Below, piece after piece: positions 1 to 7,540 of a DNA stretch of 64,000 nt (position 1 is the first letter of the stretch; every line of letters begins with the position of its first letter). Position numbers and translations under genes: made by a program. The stretch is from the NCBI GenBank assembly GCA_017458845.1, contig JAFSZY010000036.1:1-64000 (forward strand). The letters are read 5' to 3'. The notes under the pieces are model-generated. The model saw only the letters and a program-made list of their open reading frames with translations. It did not search any database and was not told the DNA's origin. This DNA is from Ruminococcus sp. (GTDB taxonomy: Bacteria; Bacillota; Clostridia; Oscillospirales; Acutalibacteraceae).

Positions 1-55
1 GATTTCGCAATCGTATTCTTCATATGTTCGCTTACAAACAACAACTTAATATCAA

Positions 56-85
56 ACAAGCGACAGCTTCTTAGCCATCGCTTGT
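56..85. repeat. Inverted repeat downstream of the RHH gene
   Basis: ACAAGCGA at 56-63 is the reverse complement of TCGCTTGT at 78-85, with a 14-base loop. It lies just past the end of the minus-strand ribbon-helix-helix gene and could be its terminator. The following minus-strand sequence has only a short T run, so termination is uncertain. Confidence 0.4.
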
Positions 86-123
86 CCTAAATACATTATT
101 TCATTTTATTGGGTTTACCCCAA

Positions 124-273
124 CTATTGACATAGAGCCTTGCTTATATGGTTTTTAAGTACAATGTTTATATACTGCGAGAATGAACGGTCATCCTCCT
201 CGCTCAGTTGTTTAATCTTTTTGATAACGTCGTCGTCGAGCGTTATGCTCACCTTGCTTTTTAACGGCTTCAT
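124..273 (-). CDS. Small ribbon-helix-helix (CopG/Arc-type) DNA-binding protein
   Basis: This 49-residue ORF begins ATG at 273 behind a GAGGGGTG ribosome binding site. The product starts MKPLKSKVSITLDDDVIKKI. An alternating hydrophobic beta strand (KVSITLDDD) is followed by two helices (VIKKIKQLSEEDD and SFSQYINIVLKNHI). That is the ribbon-helix-helix fold of CopG/Arc/MetJ-type repressors, which dimerise and put the strand in the major groove. A TATAAT-like -10 (minus strand, 296-301) precedes it. It is divergent from the secreted-protein gene at 451, and three 10-bp iterons lie between them, suggesting a local autoregulator or antitoxin-like repressor. No toxin partner is visible to the left, where the window is cut. 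The fold is a confident call; the target is inferred. Confidence 0.75.
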   Translation of the reverse strand: MKPLKSKVSITLDDDVIKKIKQLSEEDDRSFSQYINIVLKNHISKALCQ

Positions 274-329
274 ATTTTCACCCCTCAATATAGATATTAT
301 AACCTCAGTTACGACTTTATATTGACAAG

Positions 330-359
330 TAGTATAAAGTAGTATAAAATAGTATACAG
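330..359 (+). promoter_or_regulatory. Three 10-bp iterons, candidate RHH operator
   Basis: TAGTATAAAG, TAGTATAAAA and TAGTATACAG follow each other at 330, 340 and 350, so there is exactly one copy per helical turn. They lie between the divergent RHH gene (start 273) and the secreted-protein gene (start 451), immediately upstream of the extended -10 at 365-373. Tandem same-face repeats are typical sites for ribbon-helix-helix proteins. Confidence 0.5.
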
Positions 360-364
360 AAATA

Positions 365-373
365 TGGTATAAT
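365..373 (+). promoter_or_regulatory. Extended -10 promoter for the 451 gene
   Basis: TGGTATAAT is an extended -10 element (TGnTATAAT). The candidate iterons at 330-359 occupy the position where a -35 would lie, so bound repressor would block polymerase. Confidence 0.5.
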
Positions 374-450
374 TAATACAGAATTACTAAATCCTGTCAC
401 ATATTCATTTTTTAAAAGGTTATATATATAAACCGGAAAGGAGTGTTATT

Positions 451-1755
451 ATGAAAAAGATACTTTCCATACTCATTTCTATAATGATAATAATTTCCGC
501 AGTGTCAGTTCCAGCTTCGGTAAATGCCGCCGTAAAGATAAAGAACAAGACTCTTTATATGTACACCGAAGGAATAAGTCTGGATGGCGGTAATGGGAAT
601 CACGCATACAAGTACTCTGTAAAGAACAAGAAGTATATCAAAGTTGATTTCGATGGCGGAGAAGTCGGCGGGATTGGCTATCAGCTCACTGTATCAGCCC
701 GAAAAATAACAGGGAAAAAGAAGCCTGTTATCACGATTTACTACAATAATTCCTCGGGCAAAAAGGTGATAGTCAAGAAGTTCCGCTTTACAGTTAAGCT
801 TACACGCAAGTTTAAGACGAAAAAAGTTCTGCTCTACAAGGGAGAGAAAAAGCTGCTTCCCTTTAACAGCTACCAATACACAAAGAAACTGAAGTATGAA
901 TTCAGCAACAAGGGCATCGTGTCAGTAAAGGATAAAAGCGTGCGTTCAAAAGAGCTGTATGTAACAACATGGTGGGCGGATGATTCTGATTATGGAGCGT
1001 GCGCTATAGGGCGAAAATACGGCAAAACAAAGGTTACTGTAAAACTAAAGGGAACAAACGTCACTCTGGGTAAATTTATTGTCACCGTAAAGGACGTTAA
1101 AGCGTCTGTCAGCAAAAAGTACAAAACAGTTACTTTACGCAACAGCCCGTACGGATTAGTAGCTAAACACGGTATGTATCTTCTTACCGTAATTAATCAC
1201 CGAAGAGCCGACGCGAAATATTCGGTTGAAATAAAGAATAAAAAAATAGCGGAATCAGGTGAGTGCCAATATTGCCGCTACGGCGACAAGGAACCGTGTA
1301 TTATGCAAAAGAAGGTCGGCAGAACCCGTGTGAATGTATATGAGAAACGCAATGGAAATAAAACAAAAATCGGTTACTTTGCTCTCAGAGTTGTCAAGGC
1401 AAAGATGGCTGAGGTTATGCGTTATATCAGATCCTATGATGATGAGGGTATTGAGCTTGCTATAAAAGAGGGCGAAAAAATCAATCTAAAAAAACGCGTG
1501 TACAATCACTATCTGGATATGTTCAGCGGCATAGGATATAAAAAGTTCAAGTCAAGCGATTACAAAATGACCTTTAAATCCTCCTGTCCCGACAAGCTCA
1601 AAGTCAGCGAAAAAGGCATTGTAAAATGCATGGGAAAATTCGACAATCTGCAAACTGTTAATTGCGTAGTCAAATTCTCCGACGGCTCAAAAGACGGCTG
1701 TTGCGCTGAGTTTATTTACGGCGATGAGGATGATTGGTGGGATTATTTCGCATAG
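451..1755 (+). CDS. Secreted Lys-rich Ig-like-domain protein of unknown function
   Basis: A 434-residue protein with a clear Sec signal peptide: a lysine start, a hydrophobic stretch LSILISIMIIISAV, and cleavage near VNA-AV around residue 26. The rest is beta-rich and full of lysine, with repeated patterns such as KNKKYIKVDF and FRFTVK that resemble bacterial Ig-like (BIG2-type) folds. No catalytic motif is visible. The ribosome binding site GGAAAGGAG is well placed for ATG 451. It is followed 40 bp later by a lipoprotein gene in the same direction. An exported surface or adhesive protein is likely, but its function is unknown. The divergent RHH regulator may control it. Confidence 0.65.
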   Translation: MKKILSILISIMIIISAVSVPASVNAAVKIKNKTLYMYTEGISLDGGNGNHAYKYSVKNKKYIKVDFDGGEVGGIGYQLTVSARKITGKKKPVITIYYNNSSGKKVIVKKFRFTVKLTRKFKTKKVLLYKGEKKLLPFNSYQYTKKLKYEFSNKGIVSVKDKSVRSKELYVTTWWADDSDYGACAIGRKYGKTKVTVKLKGTNVTLGKFIVTVKDVKASVSKKYKTVTLRNSPYGLVAKHGMYLLTVINHRRADAKYSVEIKNKKIAESGECQYCRYGDKEPCIMQKKVGRTRVNVYEKRNGNKTKIGYFALRVVKAKMAEVMRYIRSYDDEGIELAIKEGEKINLKKRVYNHYLDMFSGIGYKKFKSSDYKMTFKSSCPDKLKVSEKGIVKCMGKFDNLQTVNCVVKFSDGSKDGCCAEFIYGDEDDWWDYFA

Positions 1756-1795
1756 AGTTAATCGGTATCCAAATCAGGAAAAAAAGGAAATGGTT

Positions 1796-3100
1796 ATGAA
1801 AAGATTATTATCAATTTTACTGGCGGCAATAACGGTGATGCTTTTCGCTACATCCTGCGGCAGCTCGGATAACAAAAAGAAAACCGATACCCTCGTAAGT
1901 GTTCGTATGCGTGATAATGCCGCGCTGCGTTACGAGTTTGCTGTTTATAAGAACAGAAAGTTCACCGTAAAAAGGGTAGTCGAGAATAAAAAAGCAACAA
2001 AAGTAGAGAAAGCGGAGGGAACCGCTGACCTTAGTGATAAACAATACAATAAAATAAAGAAGCTGATAGGGAACATAAAAGATTTCTACGGGGAAGATTA
2101 CGCGGATGAATACGAAATATTCTATGAAATAAGTCTGAACGGCGGGAAGTATACAGAGCCGCACGAATACGGCTCTTCGTTCAGAACAGGTTATGACTTT
2201 GTTTTAACTGAGCTCATAAAATTATCACCCATAGATATGATAGACAGCTTCAACGCGAAAATCAGTCCGAAATATCAGGATAGTGATTCAATTGACGAAG
2301 AAGATATCGGCAAAAACCCGAATATTGACGTCGATTATGACAAAGCGACAAAAACACTTATCTTCAGCGGCAAAGGAAGGATGGAAGATTACGAGTATAA
2401 TACCCCTTGGTATGATGTCGCTCAGCCTTTTAACATAGTTGTAAAGGACGGTATCACCAGAATTTGCAATGAAGCTTTTTCGGCAAGTATAGACGGCAAC
2501 TCGGGTACTCCCCGTTACGACTTTCAGTATACCAAAAGTATCAAACTCCCCGACAGCGTTACCGAAATAGGCAGCGAAGCGTTTTACTATTGCTGTAATC
2601 TTACCGAGATAACTTTGCCAAAAAACCTTAAAAAGCTCGGAGCAATGGCGTTTATGGAATGTAAAAAACTCAAAAGGATTGAAATACCCGAGGGCGTAAC
2701 AAGAATCAGAGGTGATTTGTTTTCTCGATGTGAAAACCTCGAGGAGGTTGTTTTGAGCAGCAAAACAGAGGTGATAGGCGATTCGGCGTTTTACGATACT
2801 AAGATAAAAGAGATTAAACTGCCTGGTACGCTCACTAAGATTGAATATTCTGCGTTTGGCGGTTGTGAAAACCTCAGAGAAATAACAATTCCCGACAGCG
2901 TAAAGACTATTGAAGAGGATGCTTTTGAGCGTTGCGGCTTTAAATCCGTAACTATTCCCAAGTCCGTAACCACTATTGAAGAGGAGGCATTCGGCTACTC
3001 TGGTTCAGGAAAAATAAAAGGTTTTACCATCAAGGGATACAGGGGCTCGGAAGCCGAGAAATACGCGAAAAAGAACGGTTTTAAGTTCATTTATTTATAA
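1796..3100 (+). CDS. BspA-type leucine-rich-repeat lipoprotein
   Basis: The start is set at ATG 1796, which puts an AAAAGGAAA ribosome binding site and a lipoprotein signal (MKRLLSILLAAI, lipobox ATSC) at the N terminus; an in-frame ATG at 1790 is an alternative. Residues 1-20 are the signal and Cys22 the likely lipidation site. The C-terminal half (about 245-434) carries LRR_5/BspA repeats of the form IKLPDSVTEIGSEAFYYC and ITIPDSVKTIEEDAFERC. BspA-like repeats are common in surface adhesins of gut bacteria. The N-terminal part is not recognised. It is probably co-transcribed with the gene at 451 and ends at a strong terminator. Confidence 0.8.
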   Translation: MKRLLSILLAAITVMLFATSCGSSDNKKKTDTLVSVRMRDNAALRYEFAVYKNRKFTVKRVVENKKATKVEKAEGTADLSDKQYNKIKKLIGNIKDFYGEDYADEYEIFYEISLNGGKYTEPHEYGSSFRTGYDFVLTELIKLSPIDMIDSFNAKISPKYQDSDSIDEEDIGKNPNIDVDYDKATKTLIFSGKGRMEDYEYNTPWYDVAQPFNIVVKDGITRICNEAFSASIDGNSGTPRYDFQYTKSIKLPDSVTEIGSEAFYYCCNLTEITLPKNLKKLGAMAFMECKKLKRIEIPEGVTRIRGDLFSRCENLEEVVLSSKTEVIGDSAFYDTKIKEIKLPGTLTKIEYSAFGGCENLREITIPDSVKTIEEDAFERCGFKSVTIPKSVTTIEEEAFGYSGSGKIKGFTIKGYRGSEAEKYAKKNGFKFIYL

Positions 3101-3112
3101 AAATTTGCATTT

Positions 3113-3141
3113 GCCCGACACGTTAGGTGTCGGGCTCTTTT
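3113..3141 (+). terminator. Rho-independent terminator after the LRR lipoprotein
   Basis: GCCCGACAC and GTGTCGGGC form a 9-bp GC-rich stem around a GTTAG loop, followed by TCTTTTT. Confidence 0.9.
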
Positions 3142-3296
3142 TGACGTTTCCCACAAAATATGGGGTATAGGGATGATAAAAAACACAATTTGTCGAATGA
3201 TTTGGTTACATTTTGTAACACTGACTAAAACGCAATAATTATCGGGGATTATTTTATAAGATTTATACATTCTTTACAATTTCTTGCTGAAAACGG

Positions 3297-3325
3297 TTGC
3301 AATCGAATGTCTTTTTTGTTATAAT
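3297..3325 (+). promoter_or_regulatory. Sigma-A-type promoter of the NlpC/P60 gene
   Basis: TTGCAA at 3297-3302 and TATAAT at 3320-3325 are 17 bp apart. Transcription would start near 3332, giving a leader of about 70 nt. Confidence 0.75.
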
Positions 3326-3404
3326 TATTACAGATTTGTTACAAGCCGCGTTATTACTGAGTTTTTTGGAATTTTTATTTTTCGCTGTTTTTGGAGGATA
3401 ATGT

Positions 3405-4964
3405 ATGAAGATATTTGTAAAACGAAATTTAAAGAAAATTTTAACAATTTCACTCGCTGTTGTAATACTCGCGTCGATAGCTTTGGCAGGTTTTATCACC
3501 TCAAACGCAAGCGGCACGGGCGCGGGTCTCGCGGAGTGGGCGCTTAACGCCTACAACAGCCATTGGAGATATCAGTGGGGCGGAGCTTCACCCGGTGCGG
3601 TTGACTGCTCGGGACTTATCTATTCATATTGCGGCGGTGCCCGCACCGATCTGGAGCAGTACGCTTCCGAAATCGGCTATGTAAGCTCGGGTATCCCCAG
3701 AGTTCACGGCCTGGGACTTCATCAGCCCGGTCACTACGGCGTATATGTAGGCGGCGGTATGGCTGTTGACGCCCGCGGTGACGAGTACGGCGTATGCTAT
3801 GAGTCCACAGCTACCAAGTCGTGGGTAGAATGGTTCAAGGTCGGCGCCTGCAGCTATGTTACAAATGGTTGGGAGAAGTTCAACGGTCAGTACTATTACT
3901 ACGAGAACGGCCAGTATGTTGTAAACACCAGCCGTACTATCGGCGGTATTACATACCACTTTGACTCAAGCGGCGCGTCCGACAAGACCCCCGCGGATAT
4001 GAACGCGGTTGCCAATAACAGCGGCGGTTCATCAAATTCTGGTAATTCTAACAATAGCAATAACAGTTCGTCATCCAAATCTGACAGCGAGCCCAAAGAA
4101 AACTCCAAGCCCGGAGTATTAAAAGTCGGCTCCAGCGGCGACAATGTAACTAAGCTTCAGGAGCGTCTCGCGGAGCTCGGTTTCTATAACGGCGAAGTAA
4201 CAGGATATTTCGGCGAGGCAACCGAGGCTGCCTATAAGGCATTCCAGAAAGCCGCGGGACTCACAGCTGACGGTATCGCGGGTGAGGACGAGCTTGAGCT
4301 CCTTTACTCGGACGAAGCTCCCAAAGCCAAGACCGAGAAGAAAGAGAAAGAAGAAAAGAAGGACGACGGCACATACAGCCTCGGCGATCAGAGCGACAAG
4401 GTTTCCGATATTCAGCAGAAACTCGCTGACCTGGGTTACTACGCAGGCGAAATCACAGGCTACTTCGGTGAAGTAACCGAGCAGGCTGTCAAGGACTTCC
4501 AGACAGTAAACGGCTTTGAGGCAACAGGTGTTGTTGACGAGACAACATACGACCTTCTGTTCTCCGGGAACGCGGTTGCCAATACTGTAGAGGAAGAACA
4601 GGAAGAGTACGAAGAGCCCACAGAACCTGAGACAGAGCCCGCCACAGAGGCTCCGAAGAAGGTTGAAAAGACCCCGTCCATTTCCGAAATCGCGGGCGAC
4701 AACCTCGAGGTAGCTCAGAAGGTTGTTGTAAAGACTAACCGTCTGACAAAGAACGCTCTCAAGAATTACGACAAGGAAGTTGTTGATGTGACCGCTAAAG
4801 GTCATAACAACGCGGGCTTCTTGGTATGGCTGTTTGTTGTACTCGGTATCGCGGCGGCTGTCAGCGGAGTATTGTTCATTATGAGCAAGCGCAACGCGGC
4901 ATACAGCGGCGCTCGTATGAAGGGCGCTAAGAAAAAGCCCGATGTCCCCGTAAGATATTGGTAA
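3405..4964 (+). CDS. Membrane-anchored NlpC/P60 peptidoglycan hydrolase with two PG-binding domains
   Basis: 519 residues. N-terminal signal/anchor (hydrophobic 10-30), then an NlpC/P60 domain at about 40-150 with catalytic Cys in DCSGLIYSY (Cys68) and His in QPGHYGVYVGGG (His110). A choline-binding-like WEKFNGQYYYYENGQY repeat follows at about 155-190, then a Ser/Asn linker. Two PG_binding_1 domains (about 238-303 and 324-390) share the motif LKxGSSGDNVxKLQERLAELGFY. An acidic and Thr-rich spacer leads to a C-terminal membrane helix (about 470-493) and a basic tail. The family cleaves stem-peptide bonds. A membrane-tethered endopeptidase acting in growth, division or spore cortex work is likely. 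RBS TTGGAGG precedes ATG 3405. Confidence 0.85.
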   Translation: MKIFVKRNLKKILTISLAVVILASIALAGFITSNASGTGAGLAEWALNAYNSHWRYQWGGASPGAVDCSGLIYSYCGGARTDLEQYASEIGYVSSGIPRVHGLGLHQPGHYGVYVGGGMAVDARGDEYGVCYESTATKSWVEWFKVGACSYVTNGWEKFNGQYYYYENGQYVVNTSRTIGGITYHFDSSGASDKTPADMNAVANNSGGSSNSGNSNNSNNSSSSKSDSEPKENSKPGVLKVGSSGDNVTKLQERLAELGFYNGEVTGYFGEATEAAYKAFQKAAGLTADGIAGEDELELLYSDEAPKAKTEKKEKEEKKDDGTYSLGDQSDKVSDIQQKLADLGYYAGEITGYFGEVTEQAVKDFQTVNGFEATGVVDETTYDLLFSGNAVANTVEEEQEEYEEPTEPETEPATEAPKKVEKTPSISEIAGDNLEVAQKVVVKTNRLTKNALKNYDKEVVDVTAKGHNNAGFLVWLFVVLGIAAAVSGVLFIMSKRNAAYSGARMKGAKKKPDVPVRYW

Positions 4965-4975
4965 GATGAATAACT

Positions 4976-5003
4976 AAGGAGCTGAGAAATCAGCTCCTTT
5001 TTT
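4976..5003 (+). terminator. Terminator after the NlpC/P60 gene
   Basis: AAGGAGCTGA and TCAGCTCCTT form a 10-bp stem with a GAAA tetraloop, followed by a T run. Confidence 0.9.
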
Positions 5004-5283
5004 GCTGCAGTACATCGTTTGAGTAGGGACAGGTCTCTGCGCCTGTTCGAATAACTATATTTTGGTGAGATAGTTTCGAATTACTTTTGGCGCGCCAAAA
5101 GTACGGATTTATATTTTGGATAACACCTGTCACGCTTGTTGCCATTGTGCATAGCTAAAAGTTTTATAAACGCGGCGGCTTAAAAATGCTCTGCAAGAGC
5201 ATTTTTACCTGTGATTTGCGCACAGCTTAAATCACAGGCACAGCCTGTTCGAATCCCTTTTGACTTGCTGTGTATTGTTAAAT
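5004..5283 (-). repeat. tRNA-tail repeat module beside tRNA-Arg
   Basis: This gene-free stretch is read here on the minus strand, outward from tRNA-Arg. It holds an inverted copy of the tRNA T-arm (5247-5262). A conserved core follows at 5123-5168, matching the cores at 5825-5878 and 6077-6130 around CAAGCGTGRCAGGTG. Next come a direct copy of the tRNA's last 14 bases (5088-5101), a second partial T-arm (5074-5080) and the motif TCTCACCAAAATATAG (5055-5070). A palindrome related to GTAGGGACAGG closes it near 5033-5050. The same plan recurs beside tRNA-Ser and tRNA-Tyr. Confidence 0.65.
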
Positions 5284-5320
5284 AAGAACAGGACATCCCA
5301 TTTGGGGATGTCCTGTTCTT
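5284..5320 (-). terminator. Hairpin after tRNA-Arg
   Basis: A 16-bp stem built on AAGAACAGGACATCCC and its complement lies directly behind the tRNA-Arg CCA end on the minus strand. It continues into TATTTAAC, so it is a plausible tRNA terminator. Confidence 0.7.
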
Positions 5321-5323
5321 ATA

Positions 5324-5400
5324 TGGCGCGCCAAAAGGGATTCGAACCCCCGACCTTTCGCTTAGGAGGCGAACGCTCTATCCAACTGAGCTATTGGCGC
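5324..5400 (-). tRNA. tRNA-Arg (anticodon CCT)
   Basis: The 77-nt cloverleaf begins GCGCCAATAGCTCAG on the minus strand. The anticodon loop CTCCTAA gives CCT, reading AGG. The T-loop GGGTTCGAATCCC is canonical, the acceptor GCGCCAA/TTGGCGC is fully paired, and CCA is encoded. Confidence 0.97.
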
Positions 5401-5502
5401 AATTGACTTTAATATTCTATAATAGACGCTGTGTTTTGTCAAGACAAAAACCTTGACAAAGAGGGCTCTTTGTGATATTATCATAAATGTTGAAAAATGC
5501 TT

Positions 5503-5591
5503 GGAGAGGTGTCCGAGTGGTTTAAGGAGCTAGTCTTGAAAACTAGTGATCCCGCAAGGGACCAAGGGTTCGAATCCCTTCCTCTCCGCCA
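5503..5591 (+). tRNA. tRNA-Ser (anticodon TGA)
   Basis: A type II tRNA with a long variable arm (GATCCCGCAAGGGACC). The anticodon loop CTTGAAA gives TGA. The acceptor GGAGAGG/CCTCTCC is perfect and CCA is encoded. Confidence 0.97.
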
Positions 5592-5616
5592 TATATTAAA
5601 ATGCTTTGCCATATAC

Positions 5617-5706
5617 GGAGGATTACTCAAGTGGTGAAGAGGCTCCCCTGCTAAGGGAGTAGGTCGGGTAACCGGCGCGAGAGTTCGAATCTCTTGTCCT
5701 CCGCCA
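5617..5706 (+). tRNA. tRNA-Ser (anticodon GCT)
   Basis: A type II tRNA with variable arm GGTCGGGTAACCGGC. The anticodon loop CTGCTAA gives GCT, reading AGC/AGT. Acceptor GGAGGAT/GTCCTCC, T-arm GAGAGTTCGAATCTCT and encoded CCA. It is 25 bp behind tRNA-Ser(TGA), so both are likely co-transcribed. Confidence 0.97.
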
Positions 5707-5749
5707 AGTAATATCCCCAGAGCTATTAGCTCTGGGGATATTACTTTTT
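5707..5749 (+). terminator. Terminator after the tRNA-Ser pair
   Basis: AGTAATATCCCCAGAGCT pairs with its complement AGCTCTGGGGATATTACT, followed by TTTT. This long perfect stem directly abuts the CCA end. Confidence 0.9.
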
Positions 5750-5757
5750 AGATGTAA

Positions 5758-5891
5758 GACAAGAGATTCGAAAGGCGGATACAAAAAACAGTCCGGTGGA
5801 CTGTTTTTCCGCCGTAGCGTTAACCGAACTTTTCCAATATAGAGGTGGTAACAAGCGTGGCAGGTGTTTTCCAGTATATTGTCCTCCGCCA
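5758..5891 (+). repeat. tRNA-tail repeat module 1 beside tRNA-Ser
   Basis: The unit opens with GACAAGAGATTCGAA, an inverted copy of the T-arm and 3' strand of tRNA-Ser(GCT). A hairpin (AAACAGTCC/GGACTGTTT) comes next. It ends in a 67-bp stretch (5825-5891) whose last 13 bases, TTGTCCTCCGCCA, copy the tRNA 3' end including CCA. The 67 bp are repeated exactly at 6077-6143. A further terminator-like hairpin (TAATAGGCACCC/GGGTGCCTATTA) follows at about 5893-5925. Confidence 0.75.
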
Positions 5892-5934
5892 AATAATAGG
5901 CACCCTTTACGGGTGCCTATTATTTTGCGAAAAA

Positions 5935-6162
5935 GAGGACAAGAGATTCGAAGTGTTCTCACCAAAATATAGTCGTTGCGCGGACAGCTTGGAACGCAGT
6001 CCTTCAACTCCTTATTTTGGAGAGCGCTTTTGCTCCCTTAATCCGCCACTGGCGGCGGTCGCAACGCTACATTAATCGAACTTTTCCAATATAGAGGTGG
6101 TAACAAGCGTGGCAGGTGTTTTCCAGTATATTGTCCTCCGCCACAATAATAAGAGATTCGAA
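5935..6162 (+). repeat. tRNA-tail repeat module 2 beside tRNA-Ser
   Basis: It starts with an inverted T-arm copy (5938-5952), then TCTCACCAAAATATAG as beside tRNA-Arg and tRNA-Tyr. It continues with GC-rich inverted repeats and the exact 67-bp repeat at 6077-6143 ending in the tRNA-Ser 3' tail. A third partial inverted T-arm copy, AAGAGATTCGAA, is at 6151-6162. No ORF with a ribosome binding site was seen here. Confidence 0.75.
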
Positions 6163-6178
6163 ATGGAGTTCATTATTC

Positions 6179-6664
6179 TTACGGTGATTCGAGGGTTTCT
6201 GTTACCGTCCATTCACCGTTTTTCTTTTTGAGCGTCCAGCGTGTATTGATATCCGCGTCACCCATTATGGTTTTTCCTTTAGCGTCAAAGTTTTCACGCG
6301 TATAGTTCAGCCAGATATAACCGTTATTTCCATTCACTTTGCCTGTAATAAAGTTTATTTCGTGTTTTTCAGTGATAGGTTTTTCGAAACTGTCATCATA
6401 GAAATTTGTATAATAGTATAGCTCGCCAAATTCTTTTTTAGCCGTTTCTTCACTATCAGGAAATGATGAGAATGCTTTTTCCGCAAGCTCAAGCACAGGC
6501 TGGAGCGCGGCTTTGTCCTTGGCTGAGCAGGGTTCGTTTATCTCATTATAGGTTTTTTCACCGAATGTTGATACTTCATATTCACGGTAATAATTGCTCT
6601 TGCAAGAGCATAAGAATAACGCTGATGTCAATAAAACTAAAGCAAGACAAAGAATTTTTTTCAT
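6179..6664 (-). CDS. Small lipoprotein of unknown function
   Basis: The start is ATG 6664, behind TTTAGGAGC. It gives a 161-residue product with a lipoprotein signal (MKKILCLALVLLTSALF, lipobox LCSC, Cys22). The upstream in-frame extension lacks a ribosome binding site and overlaps the promoter of the divergent plsC gene. The mature part is mixed alpha/beta and ends WTLKKKNGEWTVTETLESP, recalling small NTF2-like or DUF lipoproteins, but no family is firmly recognised. A membrane-attached extracytoplasmic protein is likely. Confidence 0.65.
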   Translation of the reverse strand: MKKILCLALVLLTSALFLCSCKSNYYREYEVSTFGEKTYNEINEPCSAKDKAALQPVLELAEKAFSSFPDSEETAKKEFGELYYYTNFYDDSFEKPITEKHEINFITGKVNGNNGYIWLNYTRENFDAKGKTIMGDADINTRWTLKKKNGEWTVTETLESP

Positions 6665-6730
6665 AGCTTTTGCTCCTAAAAAAGTTATAATTATTATAAC
6701 ACGCTCAAAAACGCTGTCAACAAAAAAATA

Positions 6731-6759
6731 TTGACCTTTTGTCGGAATTTGTCTATAAT
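6731..6759 (+). promoter_or_regulatory. Promoter of the plsC operon
   Basis: TTGACC at 6731-6736 and TATAAT at 6754-6759 have a 17-bp spacer, 36 bp upstream of the plsC start. Confidence 0.8.
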
Positions 6760-6794
6760 ATTTTTGTATGTAAAAATCTATACGGGAGTACAAA

Positions 6795-7538
6795 ATGTTT
6801 ATAGTATTAAATATTCTGATGTGCGTGTTGTTTGCGATTCTCGGCATAATCGCGCTGCTTGTGGTTTTGTTCCTGCTTGTAGGCTTTTTCAGCCTTTTTG
6901 CGGACAGGAACAAGGTCTATGACAAGGAGAGCAAGTTCTACAGATTTTTGTTAACGTACTCAACGGCTATCGCTCGGGTTTTATTGCGGATTAAACTCGA
7001 CGTAAAGGGAATGAGCAAGGTCCCCGAGGGCAGGTTTTTGCTCGTGAGCAACCACCGCTCAAAGTTCGACCCGATTCTTACGTGGCTTGTGTTCAAAAAA
7101 CAGCACATTGCGTTTATCTCAAAATTTTCAAATTTCAAGGTGCCGATTTTCGGTCGTATTATCCGCAAATGCTGCTTTATGGGCATTGACCGCAGCAATC
7201 CTCGTGAGGCGCTGAAAACAATCAATCAGGCGGTAAAGCTGATTAAAAACGACGAGGTTTCCGTCGGCGTGTATCCCGAGGGTACCCGCCATTATAAGGC
7301 GGGACTTCTGCCGTTTCACAACGCGGTGTTCAAAATCGCCGTAAAAGCAAAGGTTCCCATAGTGATTCTGACCGTAAAGGACGCCGACAAAATACAGCAT
7401 AACTATCCGTTTAAGCGTTCGGTTGTGTACTTTGATGTGTGCGGCGTAATACCCGCGGAAAGGGTCGCGTCAATGAAAACCGGCGACATCGGCAAGTATG
7501 TAGAAAATGTTATGATGAAAAGTCTTGAGGAGGGCTGA
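6795..7538 (+). CDS. plsC: 1-acyl-sn-glycerol-3-phosphate acyltransferase
   Basis: 247 residues with an N-terminal membrane anchor (about 1-40) and the PlsC/LPLAT fold. The catalytic NHxxxxD motif is present as NHRSKFD (about 82-88). Block III is VGVYPEGTRHYKAGLLPFHNAVFKIA and the IVIL block follows. PlsC acylates lysophosphatidic acid to phosphatidic acid at the inner membrane face. It is followed after 2 bp by a lipid-kinase gene, so phosphatidate synthesis and turnover appear coupled in one operon. Confidence 0.9.
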   Translation: MFIVLNILMCVLFAILGIIALLVVLFLLVGFFSLFADRNKVYDKESKFYRFLLTYSTAIARVLLRIKLDVKGMSKVPEGRFLLVSNHRSKFDPILTWLVFKKQHIAFISKFSNFKVPIFGRIIRKCCFMGIDRSNPREALKTINQAVKLIKNDEVSVGVYPEGTRHYKAGLLPFHNAVFKIAVKAKVPIVILTVKDADKIQHNYPFKRSVVYFDVCGVIPAERVASMKTGDIGKYVENVMMKSLEEG

Positions 7539-7540
7539 TT

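Noticed and set aside
3326..3404. Possible c-di-AMP riboswitch ahead of the NlpC/P60 gene
   Set aside because: Such riboswitches often control wall hydrolases, but the leader here is only about 70 nt and lacks the conserved core.
4119..4805. Long minus-strand ORF opposite the NlpC/P60 gene
   Set aside because: It is an antisense shadow of a well-supported coding region, without a ribosome binding site or recognisable product.
5741..6075. ORFs on both strands in the tRNA-Ser repeat region
   Set aside because: They cross hairpins and tRNA-derived repeats, lack ribosome binding sites and resemble no protein.
5284..6162. CRISPR array or prophage attachment region
   Set aside because: Repeats are too few and irregular for CRISPR, and no cas, integrase or phage gene is present.
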